From Druceiella hillmani (Eukaryota; Arthropoda; Insecta; Lepidoptera; Hepialidae), in NCBI GenBank assembly GCA_039881145.1, contig JAYKKI010000074.1:5843001-5907000 (forward strand): a stretch of DNA of 64,000 bases, read 5' to 3'. The translations under genes were made by a program, and so were the position numbers. Position 1 is the stretch's first letter, and each line of letters opens with the position of its first letter. Positions 36,880 through 50,639 of this stretch are shown piece by piece. The notes under the pieces were generated by a model. That model was not told where the DNA came from and searched no databases. It worked only from the letters and a program-made list of their open reading frames with translations.

Positions 36880-37410
36880 TAGGGCTCCGCAGACATTTAG
36901 GCTATTACAAATATTTTAGGGTTACATATTGTTGCTATTAAACTATTCACAAATATCATTGTTTCAAAACATAAAAGTATTGTCTATTATATCTTTCACA
37001 GACGTAATAAAATTGTTTTAATTAAACAATTATGATTTAGGGTCATCGCTATAGCTTTCCTATTGCCTTTGTGTGAGTTCTAAAAACCCAATCTTTTCAG
37101 TTTTAAGTTGAGTAGTTTTAGAAATATGGAAAAAAATACAGTAAATATGTCTCCCATATTAACTGTATTTCTTTCAGTATATCTCATAAGATATACTACG
37201 CAAAATTATGAAACACTTTTCACACCCTTATAACGATACCCCACACAATACAGGAATTTTAAAAAAAATTGAGAACTTAATTTGCCCCCTCCCCCTTTAA
37301 ATGAATTGAAACATATGCGGGTTAATATGTTTTATTAGTATGCTAAATTTCAAATTTCTGCTACAAACGGTTTCTGAGAAAAATGGGTGTGAAAAACGGA
37401 TTTTTGCAGT
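36880..37410 (+). repeat. Dispersed repeat family A, direct copy
   Basis: Blocks in the same order as the 24620 copy: attagggctccgcagacattta, atctttcacagacg (36991-37004), taccccacac (37237-37246), ttgccccctcccccttt, then gctaaatttcaaatttctgc and cggtttctgagaaaaatggg. It is non-coding. Confidence 0.65.
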
Positions 37411-37739
37411 TTAATAAAACTTAAAAAAAATTACACGTGAATAATTTTATAAGACAATATTATTTTCCTTTTGAGATACCAAACTCTAAAAACTACAATA
37501 AAAAAAATATTAATTGTTGACATATCCATTTATGGTAGATAGTATTAATAAAACGCGACTATCGCACATATATTTTACTAACATGTAATATTAAATAGTA
37601 TACCGTATTTCGATATGATGAATTGATACGAAACGGACAACAAAGTTATATTAATAAAGTTTTCTAGTTGTGGATCCTAATAAAACTTTTATTCAAGATG
37701 GTCGAATAGAATTACATCTAAGCTGATCATAGACTCAAA
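37411..37739. other. Non-coding stretch
   Basis: AT-rich, nothing recognised. Confidence 0.5.
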
Positions 37740-38345
37740 CTGAGTTCCTTTATTGACAAAACGTCCCCTTACATAAGCTTTACGGCCACACTGATCATTC
37801 CGCTTACGAAACGGAAGAAAGATTAAAGAGAATTCGCGTCGTCTTTCGGTTTACAACTCCCTCCATACATCAAAGGTCGATACAGCGCAATAACTCGCGC
37901 CGTAACAACTCCACCAACTATTCACACAAAGTAGAACGATCATTATCATAAAACAAGTCGCTCGTGTGCAAGCGCATTAATCAAAATTCAAATGAATTAA
38001 CGAATATTTAACACGGCTCCGCAATACGTTTCCGCCTCTAAATTCAACTAAGTTTACTAGACGCAAGTTTAATATTAAACTCAATTAAACATATTGTTAG
38101 AGATAGCTGAAACCCGCAATGATTAATGTCAGTTTAAGTATGACGTATCATTGTGTAACGAAACACCGTAAACAGTAATTACTGAGGCCCGATTGGTCAT
38201 TAATTTAATTCGTATCGTTATAATTAATGTGCGTCATTGTTACAATTTTATATATTTACAATTTCATTTATTTGAAAATTACCTTTCAGAAGGCCATTAA
38301 TAATTTCTCGCGTGTGATGAGCGGCTACATGTTGTATTTTTTAAA
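37740..38345. promoter_or_regulatory. Candidate conserved non-coding block
   Basis: About 600 bases with higher GC than the flanks and many homeodomain cores: caaatgaattaacg, gcaatgattaatgtc and ttggtcattaatttaattcg, which includes an inverted CCAAT. The words aagctttacggccaca and aaaggtcga also occur. There are no open frames of note. Enhancer identity is inferred. Confidence 0.28.
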
Positions 38346-39508
<1,163 letters not shown>

Positions 39509-39949
39509 AAGGTCTGTTTTAATTCGTTAAATCAATGATCTTATGTCAAATTTATAAAACCGATTTAATCAAAATGCTATTTCAAAGCCAAATGCTAAAT
39601 AAATTCATCGTTTAACTTTATATAAAAATTCTAATCAAATTTTTTTTCAAGCCACAAAATACTTTAACCATTGTGCGTCCATAATACGTGCGTCGTCCCC
39701 GTAGTCGGCCCATAAATTAAAATCAACCACTTTTTTTAGTAGACATCTCACTCCCAACACATGCTTAATTACACTTAATATCCTGACATTATGTTAGGTA
39801 TATGCTATAGTTAAGAAATAGACACTTGACTAATTACATTTTTAATAACATAATACACGTTCCACAACAAATATTTCATTCTAACACGTAATAAATTATT
39901 ACCACAACAAAGCGATCCTGGACTCTGAATAATAGCCTCAAATAAGTTA

Positions 39950-40400
39950 AAAAAAACCTTAAGCCCAATTATTTAAATGCGTTATCAAGACGCGTTCACC
40001 GAGTATATTGTTCCTATCTTTTGTCAATTAACGTAGATATGCCGCCATGGTTTACGTAACGTATGAGTAAGTACGTAGGTATCTACATACATACATACAT
40101 AGTTGTTACGTAGAAATATATATTCATTAACCGACGTGGATTAATTACGTTGTATATTTAATCCGCATCACTCTCGCGCCGTCTCCCGCCTTGTCTTATG
40201 TAACGCAGTAAATTAAAATACATGTTAAATAAAGGAATAATCGTTTACAAAACTCGGGTGATTGATGCTTGAAGAATTACAAAGGCGAGGCTGGTTCTGG
40301 TGCGGCTCGGCGACGGTGCGTTTCGCGGCCGTGGGCTCGGGTGTGTTGAACTCGGACGTACGGATACGTGTGTAACGAAGATATTCTCTGAGAGTTTCCG
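39950..40400. promoter_or_regulatory. GC-richer regulatory-type blocks
   Basis: Sub-blocks at 39980-40060, 40140-40210 and 40285-40390. They include GCCGCCATGG (40041-40050), a Pho/YY1-type site, gattaattacgttg, and a CpG-rich run (ggtgcggctcggcgacggtg). A small ACAT repeat sits at 40083-40101. The frame at 40300-40521 shows no domain. Regulatory identity is inferred. Confidence 0.28.
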
Positions 40401-40595
40401 AATGTATATGTATTATGGTATTTTAAGAAAAATAATTAAGCAAAATTTCGAAAAGTTTATGTTTATAAAATTAATACTCGCACCTCTCAATAAAGCGAAT
40501 TTGAATTCAAAAAATGTATAATGTAATAAATATCCGGTTTTAAGTAAATATCGTTTTTATAATTGGTTTAACAAAAAATTTGGCACTTGTCCAGA

Positions 40596-41410
40596 GTTCT
40601 CCGTGAAAGTACATAAGTTCATGTATTTATAATAATACATGAATATACATGAATATTTATGATAATACATTTTATCTTTTGCAAATAAACTGGAAATTTG
40701 CATATCATAATGAAATTAAGCATATCTTAGAAAAAAATTGTCATAATTGTATTGATGTAGTCTCAGGCTGAATCTGATTAAAAGGTATTATCTATAATGA
40801 GGTCAAAGCCAAATATAAACGATAAAACACTTGGTTTACCACCAAAGAATATTTTTGCACAATAAAAAGCTCTAAGTGAAAGTTCTCCGTGAAAGTACAT
40901 AAGTTCATGTATTTATAATAATACATGAATATTTATAATAATACATTTTATCTTTTGCACATAAACTGGAAATTTGCATATCATAATGAAATTAAGCATA
41001 TCTCAGAAAAAAATTGTCATAATTGTATTGATGTAGTCTCAGGCTGAATCTGATTAAAAGGTATTATCTATAATGAGGTCAAAGCCAAATATAAACGATA
41101 AAACACTTGGTTTACCACCAAAGAATATTTTTGCACAATAAAAAACTCTAAGTGATAGTTCTCCGTGAAAATACAAAAGTTCATGTATTTATTATAATAC
41201 ATGAACTTTTATCTTTTGCACATCAACTGAAAATTTGCATATTATAATGAAATGAAGCATACTCAGAAAAAAATTGTCATAATTGTATTAGCGTAGCCTC
41301 AGGTTGAATCAGATTAAAAGGTATTATCTACAATGAGGTCAAAGCCAAATATAAACGATAAAACACTTGGTTTACCACCAAAGAATATTTTTATACAATA
41401 GAAAGCTAAT
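40596..41410. repeat. Three-copy tandem array, unit about 280 bp
   Basis: Copies start with gttctccgtgaaagtacata at 40596 and 40882, and with gttctccgtgaaaatac at 41158. Spacings are 286 and 276 bp. All share the same order: a small palindrome (catgta-ttataataatacatg), ttatcttttgca, gaaatttgcatatcataatg, ttgtcataattgtatt, aatgaggtcaaagcc and cacttggtttaccaccaaag. Copies 1 and 2 are nearly identical apart from a short duplication in copy 1. Copy 3 is more diverged. No coding frame. Confidence 0.95.
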
Positions 41411-41948
41411 AGTACATGCAAACATACATGCAGATTGTATTTTACGTCTTATATTTTCACATTAAAACAAAACTATTTTCAGTACAATACGTCTTTAATT
41501 CTAAAGTGATGATTTGAACAGAAAAACCGATAAAAAAATAATACCATGCTTAGAGCTGTGCCAAACCAATGAATATCGGAATTATTGACAACAGGAGATT
41601 TATATTTGCATTTAAATGTCTGCTTAATAACAAATCTAATGAAAAATTTAAAAAAAATATTCCGTTTACAACATTGGTTGTTTGTGTGTCTTACACTTTG
41701 CATTATTTCGTCAATATTATTACAATACGACTAAATCCATTATGCACATATTTTGCTACTTTAAATGTCAACCGCTTTCACTCAGGCTCAAACAGTGCCT
41801 CGTCTATGCGAGTACATTTTTCTAACTACGTAATATAATGAACACTTACTAGACCGGAAAGTTCATGGAGGCAATAGATTGAACCCACCCGGAGAAGTCT
41901 TAATATATGCAAATCTATCAAACACGACATTTCAACCTGCAAGACTTA
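41411..41948. other. Non-coding stretch
   Basis: Overlapping frames at 41479-41838 on both strands have no recognisable domain. Confidence 0.5.
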
Positions 41949-41962
41949 ATATATATGTATGC

Positions 41963-42008
<46 letters not shown>

Positions 42009-42019
42009 ATACACATATA

Positions 42020-42109
<90 letters not shown>
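41949..42109. repeat. Interrupted (TA)n microsatellite
   Basis: About 160 bases of TA repeat with several CATA/ACACA interruptions. The Tyr-Ile frames on both strands are artefacts of it. Confidence 0.97.
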
Positions 42110-42111
<2 letters not shown>

Positions 42112-43093
42112 ACTACATATTTCATAAGTATTACGTTTGCATCCAAAAAAAAACAAAAAATTAAATTGTAGCGAAAATATGGTGCAAAAACTTATAATTC
42201 GTGGTTACGTAATGGTCATTTGTTATTGTTGAAAAATAAAACGACACAGACAGAAACATGATATTTACATTGTATTTATTATTATACCGTTAAAAATAAT
42301 GGCGGATGAATGCATAGTGAAGATGGCAAATGTGAGATTACTCTACGCGCAGTTAAGTTCATATAAGTTAAGAGACTTTATACCGTTAGGGATGAAGCAG
42401 TCCCAAAGAAATCAGAGCAAAATAAATTTACACGAAATCCGGAATATAACGATGTCTCAACATTGACAGATAATGCGCAACAATCTGCATAAATAGGAGT
42501 TGCCTGATAAGCGTTAAAGCATATTCAACTATTTCGACAACTCTGACAACGGTCAATCGACTCAGACGATAAAGATACAGTTGCAAGATTTTTTGAGAAA
42601 CAAACCAGTTTACGGTGTATTTAAGGTTTCTTCTATGTTTATTAGCATTTCTTTCAAGCGTTCAAAAGTTTGTTGTTGATTTGCAACTGATTTCTTTACT
42701 CACTCCAGAAAGTTTCATCTCGATTGATAGCATACGAATTCGTTGCTATTTCTAACAACATTACATTTTAAATTATGATAAGTATTCAAAAATAATTGGT
42801 ATAACGCAGCAAATTGAGTCCTTATAAATTGGCAATACAATTCGCCTTACTTATTACTTAATTACTGTAACAGTTTACAAATATAGGCTTTATTTTTACC
42901 ACGGCAGTCTAACTATAATTAAAGCACATTCCAGCGTTATATGAGTTGTGCTCTAACAATAACAGGATGTTGACTCCTATCGCGTCGTGTTATACAAAAG
43001 GAGGGCCCTTGTGAAATCGTGCCATTGAACTAACAGATAAAATAATAAGAATCGCTAAGTGCGAGTCAAATTCAAGACTAACTCTTGCGTATC
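42110..43093. other. Non-coding stretch
   Basis: No gene was recognised. Confidence 0.5.
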
Positions 43094-43137
43094 AAGAACT
43101 GATAACAAAATTAATTTTAATTTTGTTATCAGTTCTT
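43094..43137. repeat. Perfect palindrome with 20-bp arms
   Basis: aagaactgataacaaaatta (43094-43113) is the exact reverse complement of 43118-43137, with a 4-base loop. Confidence 0.95.
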
Positions 43138-43146
43138 AAAACACAC

Positions 43147-43170
43147 ATGATTTTACAGCTGTAAAATCAT
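43147..43170. repeat. Perfect 24-bp palindrome
   Basis: atgattttacag is joined directly to ctgtaaaatcat with no spacer. It lies ten bases from the previous palindrome. Confidence 0.95.
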
Positions 43171-44459
43171 ATATCCTTATTTTATTGCCAACTCTCTTCC
43201 AAACAGTTATAAAATATAAACTTTATTTTTATTTTCATAAGTTAAACAATTGTGAGAGACATATAGGTAGACGGACGGACATACACAGTATTGAGTCTAT
43301 AAGTAACTTTTTTCTATTCGAATATTGAATACTAAAAATAGATATAGATTTATTATAGTTCATACCTTTGAAACCTATAACGAAATTTTTACTTTTGAAC
43401 TTGAAAAATCACAGAAAGAAATATATCTATATAGAGTGGAAGAAAGCATGATTTCACAAATTAGAAAAAAAATCTTAGATTCTTTCGCCATTTAAAGAGA
43501 TAAATAATGAATGACTGGCTAAAATATGTAGATAAAATGCAACACGTAAAGAAATGCACAAAGGTTAAAAGCCCCGTGCACCATACACATGTCTAACGAG
43601 TGCTCCTGTTAAATACTATGACCGACAGAATGATTCGCCTAAATATTCATATCCTTCGTAGACTAACAAGAATTTAATGTAAATGAACGTTATAGTTAAG
43701 CATCGGTAATTGGTCTATTGTAACAGCACGAGAAGTAGCTTCACCGCCCTATAAAAATACCGATACGAATTATTTACATTTTTACATCGACCCTAAGTAG
43801 ATGAAAGGAGGTTAGAAACAAAGAGAAAAAGTGCTCTAAAAATTGGTGAAAAGTGAAATAATTCCCATTTTTTTCTAGAATATTTTTTTTTTCTGATTCT
43901 ATCTAGATTTCTTTTTTTTAAAAACAGTTTGATATAAATGAAAAATCGCAGGTTTTTTATTTATATTTGACAATATGTGTATATCAAAAACTAGGTGTTT
44001 TACAACTGGGCTCCTAGGAAAAACAAATATTAGTTATAGGAGAAACATATATAAGTTATAGTTATCCCCATATGCCTTTTTCAGTATTAAAATGAAATTT
44101 AATATCCTTACGTCTGTGGTCAAAAACATATTTTTAAACGCACCCGAGAATCGACTTAATGTTTGTTACGTATTCAAAAAAAATTATATACATATGTCGT
44201 GTTGCACTCATTTTCGCACTTCATTATATCGTGATTGTCATATTGCAAGAGCAAAAAACCTGTCTTATGTACTCCCATCCTCTTATCGACTGACCGGCGG
44301 TAAATTTTTATTAGTGATGGGATAGATTAATTTTCTCATTACAATTTCAAATTTTGATTAATATAACCCATCGACAACACCACAGTCCACCACGTTTACC
44401 ACCGTGAACACTCCACTCAAACGGACACTTTCATAATAAACATTCACCAAACATATTGA
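43171..44459. other. Non-coding stretch
   Basis: gtagacggacggacatacac near 43268 recalls the end of family A and may be a fragment. The ORF at 44092-44325 has no domain. Confidence 0.45.
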
Positions 44460-44725
44460 GCGGAATCAGGCTATGAATTGCCCGCAAACAGGTTCGTCTG
44501 GTCCGAGTCGCTGCCACACCTCCATACCGCACGAGACCGGATCGCGTAAGCCTTTCTCCCTCGCTCCCGGCCGCATTCTTACAAAACAATACTCACCAGC
44601 GAGCGTATAATAAAGCTAGTTGCTAAAGCCCTCGCACATGTATATATGCGCCCAACGAACCGATACTCCGGCTGAGATAGGACGATATTAATTGTCAGCG
44701 TTCGCTACATTCGTTTACAACGCTC
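44460..44725. promoter_or_regulatory. GC-rich block
   Basis: A clearly GC-richer segment with ccgagtcgctgccacacctc, gagaccggatcgcgtaagcc, ctccctcgctcccggccgca and tccggctgagataggac. No coding frame spans it. A promoter or enhancer is plausible by composition alone. Confidence 0.28.
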
Positions 44726-44740
44726 TTAATATGAGATTTA

Positions 44741-45506
44741 AATATATGTATATGTAGTTAAACGATTTCATTATCGAGTTTTAGTAGTTACCATAGTTTA
44801 AAGTTTTAAAGATTAACTAATCTTTACTATTTTCATAGTTCATTTCTACTTTGTCCGATTTAGGAAACTCTTGCAGCATAACCATGAAACTTAATAGGTC
44901 AACCGCACATTAGATTTGTAAAAAAGTGCGTTAATAAAAAAATATTGAGATATATATCAACTTTTTCATACGACCGTTCATTATAAAGATAAAAATTACA
45001 ATTTCGAAGCTAAATAAAGATTTAAATGGAAATTGTAGAGCGACACATTTTCAATACTGACAAAATTTTTATCATTAATTATCTTGCACCATCAGCCGAT
45101 AAAAATATACCTTATTAATATAATTTTGAAGATATGTATTTAAAAGATTTTATTATCGAGTTTTAGTAGTTACCATAGTTTAAAGTTTTAAAGATTAACT
45201 AAAGTTGATTTTGTTCATAGTTCATTTCTACTTTGTCCGATTTAGTAAACTCTTGCAGAGTAATCATGAAACTTAATAATGTCAACCGCACATTAGATTT
45301 GTAGAAATGTGCGTTAGCTAAAGTTGCATTTAAAAAAATATTGATTAAAAATATATTGTAAAGATAAAAATTAAAATTTCGAAGCTAAATAAAGATTTAA
45401 ATGTAAATTGTAGAGCGACACATTTTCAATACTGACAAAATTATTATCATTAATAATCTGTACCATTAGCCGATAAAAATATACCTTATTAATATAATTT
45501 TGAAGT
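44741..45506. repeat. Tandem duplication, unit about 390 bp
   Basis: Unit 1 (about 44741-45132) and unit 2 (about 45133-45506) share the same order of blocks: tatcgagttttagtagttac, catttctactttgtccgatt, gtcaaccgcacattagattt, gaagctaaataaagatttaa and attgtagagcgacacatttt, then accttattaatataattttg. A more diverged third unit seems to follow to about 45780 (tttaaagttataaggttt, cacatcggattcacagaaac). Confidence 0.92.
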
Positions 45507-46654
45507 TAATTCATAAATAAATTTTGTTAATTGAATTTCCACAATTGACTAGGTTTAAAGTTATAAGGTTTGGTGGTAACGATGTTTTTGGAGTTCGTTT
45601 CCGATTACATACGTGAGAGATGACGAAATCGAGTAGGTAAACTACACATCGGATTCACAGAAACACGCGTCAGTTAAGGTATGCAGGTCGGTATGCGTGA
45701 CACATCTAATAAATTGTCGCTCAATTACTCATTTATTAAATTCTGAAATAGAATTTTCGACAGTATACAACGAGTTGAGGTCAAAATTCTAGATTTATTG
45801 AAATCAATTATCTATATTATTATATCTCACATGATAATGAAATGACACTTCACATAATTTAGATATACAGGTCGCCTATATTTATTTAAAAAAATTAATT
45901 AAAGCCAAGTTTTCTATTTTTATAGAATAGGCATACTATTGTTTCAAAATTTGAGTAAATATTACCCGAGAGAGGTGAGATTTTTCACAACTGAATGGAT
46001 AAATAATTTGGGAAAATTTTATGACTAAAAAATTAAGAGATCTAATATTCATTTCCTCATGCTTTATTATTTTCTTACTTTATTTATCTATAAAACTGGT
46101 AAACAATATTTCTAATAAACAAAACAATATTAACCTAACCATCGTTAGGTGACACCATTTATTTTTATATGAGTCCAAATGTTATATTCAGTTTAACTTC
46201 TCAAGAGTATTTAATTAAATACTCAGTCACTTTTTAGAATTTGAAAAGTATTTTATTTAAATTATTTGTACTTTTTATTTTCTCCAACGATTGAAAATAA
46301 TTTTGTTGGTGTTCTCAGCAAGAAACAATGACAAACAACTGCAAAAGTAATGTGATTTTTAATCAAGAAGGATCGTTAAAAGAAAACAATTTTACGTAAA
46401 TAATTATTAATATAATTTGAGTTCAATTTTGCACTCACCTACGCTTAATTAGTACGCAGGTAACCCAACACTTATGTCTGATGAAGTCAATCCAAGATTT
46501 CGAGAGATTCAAACATCTCACCTGCAACAAAGCAAAAAAAAACAATCGTTACTGCAAAGCTAACTTTTATATTCGCAAATTTTATTATCAATCATCCCTT
46601 TATGGAAAAAAACATCAAAATAAATTTTGTTCTACTCCTACTGCTGCTATTTAC
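45507..46654. other. Non-coding stretch
   Basis: The first 270 bases hold the diverged third unit of the duplication. Beyond that it is AT-rich with nothing recognised. The frame at 46481-46672 shows no domain. Confidence 0.45.
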
Positions 46655-46782
46655 TGGCTGGCCATAAAATGATATTTAGTGTCAGTTCTTCAAAGTTTAT
46701 AGGCAAAACTTAAGTATGTGACATTTGTCACATAAATATTTTATAATTATTGTCATTAAATATTTTATTTTCAGGCCAGCCA
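46655..46782. mobile_element. Possible small inverted-repeat element
   Basis: tggctggcc (46655-46663) faces ggccagcca (46774-46782), with weaker complementarity continuing inward for about 20 bases. A 20-bp internal hairpin (tatgtgac/gtcacata, 46715-46734) lies at the centre. About 128 bp and non-coding. Confidence 0.4.
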
Positions 46783-48691
46783 ATATCTTTAATTCTTATT
46801 GCTTTACAAATATAACACATAAAATATCATGAAGGCAAATTTTTATAGGAAAAAAAACTGCAAGACAAAGACCAACAGGCTGATTCTAGTATTAGTATGT
46901 TATAGGCAGATAGTTTTTTCTACAGTAAACTAATTTTACCAAAATATACAGAAAGAAAACATGGATATTAACTACATTATAACATAGTAGTAAAGACTGC
47001 CATATGTTGATTCAAAATTGAGGTAAAAAACTTTATACGATTTATATCAATGCTAAATTTGCTTATTCAGTGCATTGGATTTTATACGTTAATAGATGAT
47101 AATGTTAAAAAAGTCTTAAAAGTTTCCGATAATTAAAAAAGAAAAATGTGCGGATAAAAGAAGCAAAATAAATCTGACGGAACCCGTTCGCAAAGTATGA
47201 ATATAGTTAATTCAACTTAATTTCAAAGACGTATCAACTTATTTCTTTTGTTCTTAAAATCCTTTTTATTTTTCTAGAGTTATAATATATACCTTTACAT
47301 CCCCTTTTCTGCTATATGAATAAGCTTTTTAATAAATATGCCCAAAATAATTCAACAAACCAAAAACTAATCATAAAAAGGCCAGCAAAATAACATTAAC
47401 GACTTAATCATTGATACCTCCAGATGCGAAAGTTCGCACAGGAACAATAAAATTATCGTCTTTTAGTAAAGTATTGACGATACAAAATCTACACTGAAAG
47501 CAGTCTCGCGAACTCAGAAAATTACTTTAATATAAGATAGATATATTAAGAAGTGTTGCACATAATGGGTGCCCTATTATTTCTTGACAATTATTAAATT
47601 AAAATATTATTTGAATGAAACGTATAAACATTCTATTTATTTTCTTCTAAGCCAATTATTTTAGAAAGTGCAAGTAATTCCGTACTTGTACGTTAACGAA
47701 TTAATATTTTAGTTTCGTGGAATTTAAAAGTTTTCAATGCTGATAACTACATAAAGAATACAATGAGTTTATTTGAGGTTTGTTTGATATTACATTTACT
47801 ATGTAAAAAGTATACTTTATAAACGGTATTTAAATTAGATAAATACCCATCATTACTACCTTCCGGATGAATCATAATTTAGGCAGAATCCACCATGTTA
47901 AGGAAACTTCAAAAATTTACTTCTCCCGATCAAAGAAGGGGGAATTCCTCAAAAGTTTACGCTGGATTCCGTGGGAGGAGAGGTAGTCCACGTCTAGACC
48001 ATGTAATTTTACACTTTACTTTGTTTAAGAGATGTTTAATAAAAGCCAAAAGAAAGAGGTACTTTAAATTGTTTAAAATGAAACTGTAATGTGTCCTATT
48101 TTTTGCGGTCGGTCTCATGTATCGTGAGACACTAACATTTTAAGTAATTTTAGCGCTATAATCAAATGCTCTGCAATAGAAAACACTAAAATGTATTTTG
48201 GAAACAGAGCAAAAAACTATATTCCACCGACTAGGAATAATGATGGTTTAGCTGTTAAAATTACAGAAGGTTACATGGGGGAAAGTGAACGATCGAAACT
48301 AGCCAAAATGGAGCAACGCGGTTTATGGGAGGCTGTAGGGTGTTTCGTTTTTTAAGGCATAATTAATTTAATAAAATATGAAATCGGAAAAATTTACACT
48401 TATGTTACACTATCGTTTTTACTAGAAGTATAATTTCATTGGTACAATGTAGATTAATCTAAGTTCGTTATTTATCATTGTATCATTTTTAGAGTAAAGT
48501 TGTTTACTATCGTTATAGTTTTTTACTATCGTAATATAATTTCTGGTAAGCCAGCGCCTTATCTTCACTCGACTTCACAAAATTGAAATAAAGCAATGGC
48601 GGTTAATATTTATGAAAACGAAAAGTGTAAAATGGAAATAAAATTCCAAAAACAGTCAATAATTTCAGAGGCACCGTTACAAGTATGTATT

Positions 48692-48692
<1 letters not shown>
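46783..48692. other. Non-coding stretch
   Basis: The frame at 47895-48089 has a basic product with no recognised domain. Nothing else was seen. Confidence 0.5.
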
Positions 48693-48729
<37 letters not shown>

Positions 48730-48741
48730 TATATATATATT

Positions 48742-48800
<59 letters not shown>

Positions 48801-48810
48801 TTATTTATAC
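48693..48810. repeat. Interrupted (TA)n microsatellite
   Basis: A TA run broken by TTTA interruptions at regular places, ending in a short (TTTA)n run. Confidence 0.96.
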
Positions 48811-49639
48811 ATATGTTCACATATATAAGTACGTATATAACAGAGCTACACCAAGCACTTGCCCGGCTGTGCTCGACGCGATGCGATATTCGTGTTCGGC
48901 TTGTCATTAGATTTTATACTTATCTCCTCAACGCTATCGGCTACACTTGCAGCGCAGGTGACTGACGATGTGGTCTCTCGCGAGTAAAAGCCTCAAATCC
49001 ACCGTTCGCCCACGTATTATATGATAGTTGTGAGTGGCGAGGGAATGTATTAAGCTAAGTTTAGTATATGGAGAGGAAACCTGATTGAGTTTAACACAAT
49101 TCACGTCAAGATAACGTTGATGAACTTTGGATACGTTTGAAAGGAACAAAATAGGCAGCTTTCGTTCTTTATTAAAGAAGTCATACATGTATATTTTGTT
49201 TTAAACACCTTTTTAACAATAACTGTATGAAATATGTTATATACATTAAATTTGTGTTAATTTTAATGTTTTTTATTAAATAATTATCCAGTGATAGCGG
49301 ATGAATAAATGATCTTCGATCAGCTGTTTTTGAAATATGTACAATTCAAACATTTCGATAGCCTCAGTATTATAAAGGAAATTCGATAAATTTTGTCATT
49401 CATAAGGACTTGAACCTTGACTTTGTACCTATACACGTACTAAGCAAAATTTACACAAAATACACTTCTTTCTTTTAATGTTCAAAAATGTTTACCTTAA
49501 ATAGTCATCAGCATAGCCATGAATCATACCGAAACCAAACGTGTAATCCTCTAAATCTAAAGCCATTAACGATTGATTAAAAATATTTGTCAATTATTGT
49601 TTAGAGCTATTTTAATTAACTATAAATAAATAATAATTA
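48811..49639. other. Non-coding stretch
   Basis: A GC-richer pocket at 48845-49000 (cacttgcccggctgtgctcg). The minus frame at 48934-49188 has somewhat coding-like codons but no recognised domain. Confidence 0.4.
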
Positions 49640-49945
49640 TCACATATCCGTGTCGTTATATCGCCGAATTAAATTACATTAAAATGCTCATCGAATCATA
49701 TTTTGACGTAATTAATGAGTCAGTTTTTTTAATTAATTATCTGTTATGAACAAATGGTGCTCGCCCAAGGTTCGATAGCTTTTTAAAACAGAATTCTTAC
49801 ATCCGCCCCGTAACGAACGGCACGATCCGAACTCCGATCGAGATAATTAGTCGGTTCTGGTTTTTTTTGTAAATAATAATTGTAGCCACGCTCGTTAACT
49901 CGACTTTAGACTTTTACCAGAAAACCAGTTTCCATGTTAATTAAA
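49640..49945. promoter_or_regulatory. Candidate conserved non-coding block
   Basis: Mixed GC-richer words (ccgccccgtaacgaacggca, actccgatcgagataattag) with TAATTA and TTAATTAAT cores. There is no coding frame. Regulatory identity is inferred. Confidence 0.23.
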
Positions 49946-50396
49946 CTCTGGTATTTTTATAGATCAAACGTTATTAAATGGTTATTAAAATATATAATAT
50001 TTATATTTACTAAGTGTTACTTGATTTATGGATGCAGGATTGAAATAGGGTTTAGGAGATTTAATAAATTCACTTTATTTAAAAACATTACTCAAAATTG
50101 AAATATTATGATAATTATTACGAAAGCAAATCCCTTATTTGTAAATTAATAATATTACCGTTTTATTTAATTTCCTTGGAAATATTAGACGTAATTTTTT
50201 CTAATAATAAAATATGAAAATAATATATTGCGACTTGTAATGTTTTAACTTTTATCCTACAATTTATATTTCTTTATATGCATGAACTTGATACAAATTT
50301 CCGTATTATTACTATTTTATTAAACTTTTGAAACGCGTCTTTGTGACTGACCAAGCATGCAATACTACTTATATTTAGAAAAATTATTTATGGTAG
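49946..50396. other. Non-coding stretch
   Basis: Very AT-rich, nothing recognised. Confidence 0.5.
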
Positions 50397-50427
50397 TTAC
50401 TCAATATATATATATAAGTATATTGAG

Positions 50428-50490
<63 letters not shown>
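50397..50490. repeat. Hairpin joined to (TA)n(TG)n microsatellite
   Basis: Perfect 12-bp arms (ttactcaatata 50397-50408, tatattgagtaa 50419-50430) lead straight into a TA run and then a TG run. Confidence 0.93.
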
Positions 50491-50639
50491 ATAACCTACT
50501 TTATGTGTGTGCAGACAGACATTTTGCACATATATTTATTTACAATTTACACTGAAGTTTATAGAAATTAGAACTGTTTCCCACAAATTAAGAAATAAAA
50601 GAAATGCTCGTAACTAGTTAAAACAATAAAGTGAATTTG

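Noticed and set aside
41946..42171. Tyr-Ile repeat proteins on both strands
   Set aside because: Plain translations of the (TA)n tract. The same applies at 39294-39530 and 61931-62240.
47895..48089. 64-codon Arg/Lys-rich frame
   Set aside because: No recognisable domain and ordinary codon use. It may be chance.
49762..49775. gttcgat word resembling a tRNA B box
   Set aside because: No A box upstream and no acceptor stem could be drawn.
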